This document shows positions 1 to 7,681 of a stretch of 64,000 nucleotides of DNA, one piece after another (position 1 is the stretch's first letter; each line of letters begins with the position of its first letter). This DNA comes from Rhizohabitans arisaemae. Its GTDB lineage: Bacteria; Actinomycetota; Actinomycetes; Streptosporangiales; Streptosporangiaceae. Below the pieces are notes generated by a model. That model was given only the letters and a program-made list of their open reading frames with translations. It was not told the DNA's origin and did not search any database. The translations under genes and the position numbers were made by a program. The stretch covers positions 930,001-994,000 of the forward strand of contig NZ_BLRH01000035.1 of assembly GCF_025996515.1 (NCBI RefSeq), written 5' to 3'.

Positions 1-115
1 TTCCTTCTCGGCTATCGAACATCCATTCGTTCGGCTGGGAGAGTTTAGTGGGAATTTGCGGGAGACAGCCCTCACCCCTCTGGTCAGGGTCCGCCCGGAA
101 GATTACGTTGACATC

Positions 116-412
116 ATGGTCAGCGGGATCGAGATCCTCGGGATACTGATCGCGGTGTCCGGAGGGATGTTCATAGTGATCGGTCTTCTCGTGGTCGCCC
201 CCACGCTGAAGCGCTCCCAGGAATCACGGGTGGGTTCCCTGCCGCTCTGGTTCAACGGCCCGGGCGGTGCGGAGGAAGGCGTCGGCACCTCCAGGCTCGT
301 CCTCACCGACCGCCCCGCGCACTGGGCGGCCGGCGGCACGGCCGACTGGACCGAACTCGCCAGGACCGCGGAGCCCGCCCGGGGCACCGGCGGCGCGTCG
401 GCGGGGTGGTGA
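116..412 (+). CDS. small single-pass membrane protein, unknown
   Basis: A 98-residue protein with one clear hydrophobic segment near the N-terminus (about residues 4-26, IEILGILIAVSGG onward) followed by a basic stop-transfer KR and a polar, Pro/Gly-rich tail. It therefore looks like a membrane-anchored protein with a cytoplasmic tail. I chose the ATG at 116; an in-frame TTG at 56 would add 20 residues, and neither start has a convincing ribosome-binding site. Codon third positions are mostly G or C, which supports coding. It ends one base before the next gene, so the two probably form one transcript. No family is recognised. Confidence 0.55.
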   Translation: MVSGIEILGILIAVSGGMFIVIGLLVVAPTLKRSQESRVGSLPLWFNGPGGAEEGVGTSRLVLTDRPAHWAAGGTADWTELARTAEPARGTGGASAGW

Positions 413-413
413 C

Positions 414-776
414 ATGCCGATCCTGACCTCTCCGCAGGCCGACGACGTCCGTACCGCCATCCGGCACGCCGCGCTCCGGGCGGACCTGCGGGTGGCCGTC
501 TTCATGGGCTCCGCCCAGGGGCGCGCGCGCGACTACGCCGAGCGGCTGCACGCCGCGCTCGGCGACGAGCAGGCCCCCCGCGCCGTTCTCGTCTTCGTCG
601 ACCCCGGGACGCACGCGCTGGAGATCGTCACGGGCGCGCTGATCCGCGGGCGGGTCACCGACGGGCAGTGCCGCCTCGCCGCGATGGCGATGGTCACGGC
701 CTTCAGCGCCGGGGACTACGACGGCGGCCTCGTCCAGGGCATCGAGATGCTCACCGAGTACGCCACGCACAGCTGA
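414..776 (+). CDS. DUF5130/TPM-like family protein
   Basis: A 120-residue soluble protein. The pattern of a short helical start, a FVDPGTHALEIVTG core strand, an R-x-T-D-x-x-C helix and a closing AFSAGDYDGGLVQGI/L segment matches the actinobacterial DUF5130 family, which is related to TPM phosphatase-like domains. I recognise it from memory of the family and have no alignment. The ATG at 414 follows the previous stop (410-412) by one base, so translational coupling is likely. Biochemical function is not established for the family. Confidence 0.7.
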   Translation: MPILTSPQADDVRTAIRHAALRADLRVAVFMGSAQGRARDYAERLHAALGDEQAPRAVLVFVDPGTHALEIVTGALIRGRVTDGQCRLAAMAMVTAFSAGDYDGGLVQGIEMLTEYATHS

Positions 777-826
777 GGTCCGGTACGGCCTGCGGGCGGC
801 CCGGCGTCGCCCGCAGGCGGATCCGC

Positions 827-2116
827 TCAGTCCGCGGGGTCCAGGGAGAGCCGGAACTCCAGGTGGGTTCCCCCGGCCTCGCCGCGGACCGTGCACCGCG
901 CGCCCGGCCGGTCCAGGTGGACCATGAACCCGGTGAGCTGGGCGTTCACCGCCTCGACCATCGCGCCCGGCATCCGGATGTTGACCCGCCAGGCGCCCCG
1001 GTACCTGATGTAGAGCAGGATCCCCGTCCCGCCCGCCTCGATCGTGCAGCCGGGCCCGCCCACCGTGTGCGGGTCGTTCCCGGTGAGGAGGTGCCGGGTC
1101 CGGCCCACCGTGAGGTGGAGCGGAGGCGTCTCGTCTCCCCCCGGCGCGGGGACCGGAACCGGCCCGGCCGGAACGGGCGGACGTGCGGGCGGGATCCGGG
1201 CCGAGGGGTTCCGTTCCGGCGGGGTCGCCTCCGGGTGGAGCCCGTCCGGCAGGACGAGGGTCGGTGTGGGCCGGGCCGGCGGCGCCGTCCGGAGGCGCTC
1301 CGGCGTGGGATCCGGGGAGACCAGGGCCTGCAGAAGGTGGAACGCGGTCGGCCGGAGCGCGGGGTCCTTGCTGAGGCAGCGTTCGACGACGGGCCGCAGC
1401 GCCGCGGGTACCCCGCTCAGGTCGGGTGCGGTGTTGAGGATGTGGTGCGGGAGGGCGTTCAACGGGACGCTGCCGAACAGGGTCCGGCCGGTGGCCGAGA
1501 AGACCACGGTCGCGGCCCAGGCGTAGACGTCGGCGGCCGTGCCGACCGAGCCGACCTCGAACTGCTCGGGCGCCATGTAGAGCGGGGTGCCGAGGAGCCT
1601 GGTCGTCGGGCCCAGTGTGGTCTCCACCGCCCGGGCGATGCCGAAGTCGACCACCCGGGGCCCGTCCGGGCCGATCAGGACGTTGCCGGGCTTGAAGTCC
1701 CGGTGGATCACCCGGGCGTCGTGGATGGTGGCGAGCGCGGTGGCCAGCGAGATCGTCAGGCGTTCCAGGGCGGGGCCGGTGTAGGGGCCCCGCTCGTCCA
1801 CCGCCCGCTGCAGCGACGGTCCCTGGACGTACTCGCTGACGATGTACGGGACGTGCCCGTCCACGTCGGCGTCGAGCACGGCGGCCGTATAGGCGTGCCG
1901 GACCCGCCGGGCCGCGGCCAGCTCCTCGGTGAAGCGGCGGCGGGCGTCCGTCTCGCTCGCCCATCCGGCGCGGAGCACCTTCACCGCCACGCGTTCGCCT
2001 CCGGGGGCCTGAGCGAGGTACACCAGCCCCTGGCCTCCCTCCCCGAGCTTCCCCATGATCAGATACGGCCCGATGCGCCGCGGGTCGCCGGGGGTAAGGG
2101 GTTCGAAGTGGCTCAT
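827..2116 (-). CDS. serine/threonine protein kinase (PknB-like)
   Basis: A 429-residue Hanks-type kinase. The catalytic domain (about residues 14-275) has a glycine loop (GKLGEGGQGLVY), the VAVKVL lysine, the HRDFKPGN catalytic loop, DFG (VVDFGIA) and GTPLYMAPEQF. All key residues are present, so it should be active. A Pro-rich linker follows, then a C-terminal domain of about 110 residues rich in beta strands and without a membrane segment, of unknown role. Its ATG overlaps the stop of the upstream kinase-like gene (ATGA, 2113-2116). It is the last gene of a four-gene operon with vWA and PP2C partners, suggesting it works in a phosphorylation module with them. Confidence 0.9.
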   Translation of the reverse strand: MSHFEPLTPGDPRRIGPYLIMGKLGEGGQGLVYLAQAPGGERVAVKVLRAGWASETDARRRFTEELAAARRVRHAYTAAVLDADVDGHVPYIVSEYVQGPSLQRAVDERGPYTGPALERLTISLATALATIHDARVIHRDFKPGNVLIGPDGPRVVDFGIARAVETTLGPTTRLLGTPLYMAPEQFEVGSVGTAADVYAWAATVVFSATGRTLFGSVPLNALPHHILNTAPDLSGVPAALRPVVERCLSKDPALRPTAFHLLQALVSPDPTPERLRTAPPARPTPTLVLPDGLHPEATPPERNPSARIPPARPPVPAGPVPVPAPGGDETPPLHLTVGRTRHLLTGNDPHTVGGPGCTIEAGGTGILLYIRYRGAWRVNIRMPGAMVEAVNAQLTGFMVHLDRPGARCTVRGEAGGTHLEFRLSLDPAD

Positions 2117-3264
2117 GCGTTCAACACCGTGACGACGATCAGGATGACCACGAAGACCATGAGAGCGAGGACGATCACGGTGGCCCTGCGCTGGGCGGGT
2201 GTCCGCTCGGTCGCCCGCTCGGCCGGGATCCGTGGCGCCGGTATCGTGGCCTGCGGCCGGGACGCCGTGATCGGCGGCTTGGCGACGACCGCGGACCGCC
2301 CGGGCGGCCAGGGCTCCTTGATGTACCCGTCGATGTTCACCGACAGGCGGCCGGGGGCGACGAGCCGGGGCCACAGCGCGGCGGCCTCCCGGAGCCGCTC
2401 CCGGGTCCCCTGGGGCGGGAGGGTCCGGCAGCATTCGGCGAGCAGTTCGACGTAGGGGGTGGTCATCACCCGCTTCAGAACCTCCTGGTCGATGGCGAAG
2501 GTCTCCGCGTTTTCCTGAACGCAGCGGACGACCGCCCAGGCGAACTTGTAGTAGTCGGAGTTGGCGTCGAAGGCGGCGCCCTGCATGCCTTCGGGGAGCT
2601 GGTAGATCTCCGGATCGACCCGGGCGAGCGCCCCCACACCGCTCAGCGGGACACAGGAGTCGCAGTCGAGGAGGAACACCTCGGGGCGCGGGTCGACGGT
2701 GAACACCGCGTTGCGCAGCTGAAGGTCACCGACGGCGTAACCGCGGGTGTGCAACCAGTTCACGGTGCTGAGCAGCTGCCCGAGCACGGCGAGCTTGTAG
2801 GGCGGCTCGTAGTAGGTCGTGCCGATCCGCCGGGCCCGCTCGGGGCCGCGGGTCAGCACGTCCAGATGCCGGGGGGAGACCCTGGTCCGGCCGTCGGGCA
2901 GGGTGTGCTGCTCGAACATGGCCGGCGGCGCGAGCCGGATGAGGATGCCCTGGACGTACCCGGGACCGCCGACCGCGGCGACCGGCCAGGCGCAGCGCCG
3001 GTCCAGTTCGGCCCGCTCCTCGGCGGGCAGTTCCCGCCGCCAGCGCACCATGTCGATCAGCATTTTCTCGCGCATGCCCGCGATGGTGTCCTCGCTGTAG
3101 CGCTTGTAGACGTACTGTTCCAGGTCCGGCCCGGTGCACAGCCGCATGTCGTCGGCCTGGCCGCCCGCGCGCAGCCCCCGGTCGGGCAGTCCGGGGTCGG
3201 CGAGCCGGAGCGGATCCACCAGGAGGGGGAGTTCGACGTCGTCGTCCATGGCCCCGGTGCTCAT
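2113..3264 (-). CDS. atypical protein kinase-like, tail-anchored
   Basis: A 383-residue protein with a divergent kinase fold. A GDLQLRN segment stands where the catalytic loop should be, and LLDCDSC corresponds to DFG. This resembles the YegI-like kinases that accompany vWA/PP2C modules. A proline-rich stretch leads to a C-terminal hydrophobic segment (ATVIVLALMVFVVILIVV) ending three residues before the stop, so it is probably a tail-anchored membrane protein with the kinase in the cytoplasm. The start MSTGAMDDD overlaps the stop of the upstream phosphatase gene (ATGA, 3261-3264). Its substrate is unknown, and DCD in place of DFG leaves activity open. Confidence 0.75.
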   Translation of the reverse strand: MSTGAMDDDVELPLLVDPLRLADPGLPDRGLRAGGQADDMRLCTGPDLEQYVYKRYSEDTIAGMREKMLIDMVRWRRELPAEERAELDRRCAWPVAAVGGPGYVQGILIRLAPPAMFEQHTLPDGRTRVSPRHLDVLTRGPERARRIGTTYYEPPYKLAVLGQLLSTVNWLHTRGYAVGDLQLRNAVFTVDPRPEVFLLDCDSCVPLSGVGALARVDPEIYQLPEGMQGAAFDANSDYYKFAWAVVRCVQENAETFAIDQEVLKRVMTTPYVELLAECCRTLPPQGTRERLREAAALWPRLVAPGRLSVNIDGYIKEPWPPGRSAVVAKPPITASRPQATIPAPRIPAERATERTPAQRRATVIVLALMVFVVILIVVTVLNA

Positions 3265-5345
3265 GTGACCGCCAGATCGTGCCGGCCGGACCAGAGCGCC
3301 ACGACGGTCCGGTCGTCGTCGAAGGTGGAGAGCCGGAAGTCGACCTCCCGGAGGAAGAGGGGGAGCTCCGGCGGTTTGCGCCAGGTCTTGGCGAGCCACG
3401 AGGCGAGCGGGCTCGTCCCGTCGCCCATCGCGGCGGCGAATCCGTCGCTGCTCAGCACCAGCAGGTCGCCGGATTTCCACCGGAGCCTGCGGACCGTGGA
3501 GTCCTCGGGGTTGGCGGGGAGCGCCGCGGTGACGTTCTCCGGGAGGTCACCCTGCTTGCCGGGGAAGACGGGAATCCACATGCCGTCCTTCAGCCAGTAC
3601 GCCGGGGAGTCGCCCACGGCGGCGCAGACCGCCTCGCCCTCGCCCCCGGCCGGGATCACGGCGACGGTGAGGGTGGTGGAGGGGGAGTCCCTGGGCACCC
3701 GTCCGCCGGCGTTGCTCCCCGGCTGAGGTTCGCCGAGCCCGCCGGTCGACCGGCGGATCCGGTCCGCGATCGCGGTGTAGAAGGCGGGCCAGTCCCAGCG
3801 GCTGGGGTCGGCGTTGCTCCGCAGGTGGTCCTCGGCCACCTCCACGGCGGCGTGTACGGCCGAGGAGGCGGCCCGTTCGGCGTGCTTGGCGCTGCCCAGC
3901 CCGTCGGCGACCGCCGCGATCACCCACGCCCGGTCCGCGCTGAGCCGTACGGCGAACGCGTCCTGCCGGGGCTCGCCGCGGAAGGCGTGCTTACGCCCCC
4001 GGACGCTCGCCGCCCGGACCGTCGTGGCGCCGATCATCCCTCCGTCGAGCGCGATCCCCGAATCCCGCGAGGTGCTTCCGTAGGGCAGGTGTACCTGGAT
4101 GGGCCGCGGCGGCGGGCCGAGGGTGAGCCGGTGCTCGTCGGCCTGGCCGGTCCGTTCCGGCCGGTTAGGCGGGACGGGGCGCTCCTGCGGGCCGGGGCGT
4201 CCCTGCGGGGGCTGCCCGGCGGCGGGTCGTCCCCGCTGCGGCGGGCCGGCGGTACGCCGCAGCCGCAGCAGCAGGACGCCCAACCCGATCAGCGCGATCA
4301 GCAGCAGGATCAGCAGTGTCCAGAGGGGGAACCCGCTGTCCTGTTCAGCCGGTTCGCGGGTTTCGGTGCCGGGCTTCTCCGGTGCCGGGAGGTTCGTCGT
4401 CGCCCAGCGCCGGGCGTTGTCCTTCACATCTCCGCCGGGTGACCGCATCGCGTGCATCTCGGCGGTGGTGAGCGAGGCGGAGACTTCGTCGACGATCTTT
4501 TTGACGTCGTCGCCGAGCTTGTCGGAGACGAGGGGGACCATGGTTCTCGGGCGGGAGGCATTCTCCGTGTCGCCGAGCGGCAGGAGCTCGTCGTTCGTCG
4601 CGATCCTGGGGTCGGCGGTCGACATCAGCGCGAGCTGTATCCGCTGCTCTTTCAAGTCCTTGACCGGATCCGAGGTGGCGGTCCAGGTGCCGAACCGCAG
4701 GCCGTGGGGCTTGGCGTTCAGCCGGTCCCGCCACTCCGGTGCGAAGATCGAGTCATGGCCGACGGTCCAGCCCGCGGCTGCCTTCACCCCCGTCAGGTCG
4801 CCGAGTGACCAGGCGTTGTGCTGCTTCGCGACCTGCCTGAGCATCACGAAGGCCGGTCGGGTGGACGCCTTGAGCGGGTCGAGGACCCGCAGGCCGTTCA
4901 GGGCGGTGCCTTTGACGGCCTCCGCCACCTTCTCGACGGTGCTCGGGACGGTCCGGCCGAGACCGCTCAGCAGATCCAGGGTGTCGACGGCGGCCACGGC
5001 GGGGACGCCGGCTGTGGTCAAGGCCTTCCTGATGCTCTCGACGGACGGGGTGCCGGCCGTCTCCTTGCCCGTCGGCCCGCCGTCCGGCTTGACCTCGGTC
5101 AGCAGGATGTCGTGGCCCCGGGCGCTCAGCACGGCCGTGTAGATCTCCGCGAGCAGTCTGCTCTCCGGGTGGCCGTAGAAGAAGACGGCGATCTTCTGCG
5201 GGGCGGACTTCTCCGGAGCGGGCGCGCCCGCGGTCGTGGCGTCCTTGGGCGCCCCCGCCCGGCCCGCGTCGCCCGTACAGCCCGCCAGGACCGCGGCGGT
5301 GAGGAGGGCGAGCCCCGCGGCCGCGGCCGTGCGGACGGAGGTCAT
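3261..5345 (-). CDS. lipoprotein sensor-TM-PP2C phosphatase fusion
   Basis: About 694 residues. A signal peptide with lipobox LAGC (Cys23) is followed by a roughly 290-residue extracytoplasmic domain that resembles OpuAC-type periplasmic binding proteins. A single membrane helix (about 339-362, LWTLLILLLIALIGLG) and a proline-rich linker lead to a cytoplasmic PP2C phosphatase from about residue 445. The PP2C motifs are visible: RQDAF, VADGLGSA, VGDSPAYW, SSDGF and DDRT. The layout predicts ligand sensing outside and dephosphorylation inside. I chose the ATG at 5345 because it overlaps the vWA stop (ATGA), as at the other junctions; an ATG at 5357 adds four residues. The binding-protein assignment is from overall pattern only. 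Confidence 0.8.
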   Translation of the reverse strand: MTSVRTAAAAGLALLTAAVLAGCTGDAGRAGAPKDATTAGAPAPEKSAPQKIAVFFYGHPESRLLAEIYTAVLSARGHDILLTEVKPDGGPTGKETAGTPSVESIRKALTTAGVPAVAAVDTLDLLSGLGRTVPSTVEKVAEAVKGTALNGLRVLDPLKASTRPAFVMLRQVAKQHNAWSLGDLTGVKAAAGWTVGHDSIFAPEWRDRLNAKPHGLRFGTWTATSDPVKDLKEQRIQLALMSTADPRIATNDELLPLGDTENASRPRTMVPLVSDKLGDDVKKIVDEVSASLTTAEMHAMRSPGGDVKDNARRWATTNLPAPEKPGTETREPAEQDSGFPLWTLLILLLIALIGLGVLLLRLRRTAGPPQRGRPAAGQPPQGRPGPQERPVPPNRPERTGQADEHRLTLGPPPRPIQVHLPYGSTSRDSGIALDGGMIGATTVRAASVRGRKHAFRGEPRQDAFAVRLSADRAWVIAAVADGLGSAKHAERAASSAVHAAVEVAEDHLRSNADPSRWDWPAFYTAIADRIRRSTGGLGEPQPGSNAGGRVPRDSPSTTLTVAVIPAGGEGEAVCAAVGDSPAYWLKDGMWIPVFPGKQGDLPENVTAALPANPEDSTVRRLRWKSGDLLVLSSDGFAAAMGDGTSPLASWLAKTWRKPPELPLFLREVDFRLSTFDDDRTVVALWSGRHDLAVT

Positions 5346-6079
5346 GGGAGCCGGCATTCGAGGTGCCGCATTCCGACGGGGACGCGAAGGCTGAACTCGC
5401 TCTTGCTGACCGATATCCCGATGCTGTCGGAGACGGCGCGGGCGATGCCCTCCAAGACCTGGGTGGCCTGGATGGCCTCCTTGGCGACGTAGGCGAGGGA
5501 GCTTCCGCCGAGCTTGGTGGCGATCTGGCAGAGCGAGCGCTCGGTCACCTGATCGAACCCCATGGCGGCGATGTGCGGCCGATGCCCGAAGGAGGTGTCG
5601 GCGAGCCGGTCGCGCAGCGGGAGCCAGACCTGCGGCGGCTGGGTGCTCTCGCCGACGTAGGGCTCCCCGTCGGTGATGAAGAAGACCACGGGCTGCTTGA
5701 GCTCGTAGTCCTGGCGGAGCCTGCGGCAGTCGGCGTCGATGATCCGGAAGAGGGCGTCGAAGACGGCGGCGTAGTTGGTCTGCCCGCCCTTGGGGAGCTC
5801 CGGAACCCTGACCGCGTCACAGGGCCGGGTGAGCGGCAGGATCACCTGTGCCTGGTCGGAGAAGGCGACGATGCAGATGTGCGCCGCCTCGCTGACCCCG
5901 GGGTCGCCCGCCTCAAGCTGGAACAGGAGCTGGCCGACGCAGTTGGAGAGCACCTCGTGCGGGGTCGGCCGGCCGTCCCGGCGGGGCGCGTGCATCGAAT
6001 AGGAGACGTCGCACACGATGTAGAAGGGGAATGCGCGGGGGCGCGCGTAACCGGGGAGCGGTTCCGGGATGTATGGCAT
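5342..6079 (-). CDS. von Willebrand factor A domain protein (TerY-like)
   Basis: A 245-residue protein that is nearly all vWA domain. The MIDAS metal site is complete: DVSYS (DxSxS) near residue 25, the threonine in GGQTNYAA and the aspartate in ITDGEP. There is no signal peptide or membrane segment, so it is cytoplasmic. Short TerY-type vWA proteins are known to be encoded with PP2C phosphatases and kinases in signalling triads, and the next three genes are exactly such partners. It is the first gene of the operon; the promoter should lie in the AT-rich 6100-6250 region. Confidence 0.85.
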   Translation of the reverse strand: MPYIPEPLPGYARPRAFPFYIVCDVSYSMHAPRRDGRPTPHEVLSNCVGQLLFQLEAGDPGVSEAAHICIVAFSDQAQVILPLTRPCDAVRVPELPKGGQTNYAAVFDALFRIIDADCRRLRQDYELKQPVVFFITDGEPYVGESTQPPQVWLPLRDRLADTSFGHRPHIAAMGFDQVTERSLCQIATKLGGSSLAYVAKEAIQATQVLEGIARAVSDSIGISVSKSEFSLRVPVGMRHLECRLP

Positions 6080-6407
6080 GTGGGGCGCCTCAATGACCTA
6101 ACTGGTTGATTGTCCAGGAGAGGGTCCGCCCCCGTGGCCCTCGATTCGGGTCTGCACAATAGGCGAAAGGCGCTGCCCGACTGGCGCCTTCACCGATATT
6201 GGACTACCAAAAATCGGTATTATTGCGATTTGTCCAGAAAATGTGGTTGATCACTGAATCTCCTCCCCCTCGGTGTGATTCTCAGTGACCGCGACCTCTT
6301 GGATATCATCATTCGACGACATTTCACCGGACAGGCCGATTACAGAATTCTGACCCCGCGGAACCACCGGACGGGAGAGCCGGTCTGGTACGGCCGCCGC
6401 GGCGCGC
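6080..6407. other. intergenic region, AT-rich, promoter of the vWA operon
   Basis: A 328-base stretch without a convincing gene. The 6190-6250 part is clearly more AT-rich than its surroundings and holds the inverted repeat described separately. A short open frame beginning GTGATTCTCAGTGACC at 6275 runs into the end of the convergent gene and lacks a ribosome-binding site, so I do not call it. Confidence 0.6.
6192..6218. promoter_or_regulatory. imperfect inverted repeat upstream of the vWA operon
   Basis: ACCGAT-A-TTGG at 6192-6202 is mirrored by CCAA-AA-ATCGGT at 6207-6218, with a four-base spacer and a small bulge. It lies about 115 bp upstream of the vWA start in the AT-rich promoter zone. 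A dyad of this size is typical of a dimeric repressor or activator site. The binding protein is unknown. Confidence 0.4.
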
Positions 6408-7421
6408 TCAGCCGGAGAGGGCTTCCACCAGGCAGGCCGAGACGTCGGCCAGGAGGGTGTCGGGCTTGATCGAGACCCCGGCCACCACCGAGAACACCGT
6501 GGTCAGCCTCTCCAGCGGGAAACCGTCCGCCTCCGACGGCTCACCGAGCAGCGGCGACTTCGACAGCGAGGTGACGCTGCGCTGCCAGGCCTCCAGCACC
6601 TCCTCGGGGGAGGGCACCCCGAAACCGTGGCCGACCGGGGCCGCGTGGCGGAGCCGGACCAGGGCGCTCTCCCCGAAGTCGAGCGCCACCCGGCACCGTT
6701 CGGCCAGCGTGTCGTCCCGCACCCAGTCGACGGCCGCGCACTTGCGGCGGCAGGCCGAGGCACAGACCCCCAGCGCGTGGGCGACGTGGCTGTGCTGCCG
6801 GTCCAGATAGGAGCGCCAGCCCAGCGGCGGCTCGATTGCGACCCGCAGGCTCCGCGCCACCGCGGACTGGTCGGACTTGGTGTGATCGCAGGAACGCTCG
6901 CCCAGGACCCCGAACCGGCTTCCCTCCGCGGTGAGCTCCGCGGGCCAGCGCGCCGGATCCCCCGCGTGGCCGAGCACCGGCTCCCACGCGAGCAGCGGGA
7001 GGTACTCCGAGGCGATGTGGATCGCCGCGATCATGGCGCTCATCTCCCTCCGCCGCCAGCGGGCCTCGATCACCTCCAGGAGCAGCCGGTAGGCGGGCCG
7101 CAGCGAGGCCAGCGCCCCTCGCGGGCGCTCCCGCGCGGACTGCGGCATGTGGCAGGCCCGGGCGCGGTTCTGCAGGTCCCGGGGGATCACCGCGACGCCC
7201 CGGCCGGGCCGCGGCACGCCGGGCGCGACCGGGAAGGGGTGCTCGATCTCGGTGCCGAAGTCCTCCGCGTCCAGGTCGAGCAGGCGTTCGCCGAAGGCGC
7301 ACAGCGCGGTGACCCGGGCGGACTTGACGGGGTTCGACAGGTGGGCCGGGGCGAGCGCGGCGACGTCGCCGAAGGAGTACCGGCGGGCCAGGGCGACGAG
7401 GAGATCACGAGCCGAATCCAC
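6408..7421 (-). CDS. conserved hypothetical protein
   Basis: A 337-residue soluble protein with no family I recognise. It is mainly helical, with a cysteine cluster in the C-terminal half (VCASACRRKCAAV) that could bind a metal, and histidines nearby (RQHSHVAHAL). There are no membrane segments or signal peptide. Codon use matches its neighbours. It lies between the vWA operon and aminopeptidase N, in the same direction as both, but is separated from each by more than 250 bases, so it is probably transcribed alone. Confidence 0.6.
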   Translation of the reverse strand: MDSARDLLVALARRYSFGDVAALAPAHLSNPVKSARVTALCAFGERLLDLDAEDFGTEIEHPFPVAPGVPRPGRGVAVIPRDLQNRARACHMPQSARERPRGALASLRPAYRLLLEVIEARWRRREMSAMIAAIHIASEYLPLLAWEPVLGHAGDPARWPAELTAEGSRFGVLGERSCDHTKSDQSAVARSLRVAIEPPLGWRSYLDRQHSHVAHALGVCASACRRKCAAVDWVRDDTLAERCRVALDFGESALVRLRHAAPVGHGFGVPSPEEVLEAWQRSVTSLSKSPLLGEPSEADGFPLERLTTVFSVVAGVSIKPDTLLADVSACLVEALSG

Positions 7422-7628
7422 TCGATCACCCTACTCATGTCCTGGGGTGGGGGTGATCCACCCAAGGTAGGGCAACCGGGGTGGTGGGCTTGCGGGGCCG
7501 TTGACCCGATCACGGGCGCATGGAGCCGGTACGGCCGGATCCGGCGTCGATGAGCCTCCCCGCGTAGCCCGTACCCCACGAAGTCCGGGTGTTCCGGGCG
7601 TACGCCGTACTTCCCCTCGGGCCGGAAA

Positions 7629-7672
7629 CGGCGGCGGCCGGGCGGGGATCATACCCCGCCCGGCCGCCGCCG
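7629..7672 (-). terminator. very stable GC hairpin after pepN
   Basis: A perfect 19-bp stem (7629-7647 with 7654-7672) closing a six-base loop ATCATA. It sits 10 bases beyond the aminopeptidase stop codon. There is no U-tract, which is common for actinomycete terminators. Confidence 0.75.
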
Positions 7673-7681
7673 GCTCCTGGA

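Noticed and set aside
303-1964. 553-residue Arg/Pro-rich open frame on the minus strand
   Set aside because: It covers two real genes on the plus strand and runs in a shifted frame across the kinase; composition is typical of a GC-rich shadow.
6275-6469. Short open frame beginning MILSDRDLLDII, similar to the start of dCTP deaminase
   Set aside because: Only about eight residues match, there is no ribosome-binding site, and the frame runs into the end of a convergent gene with poor composition.
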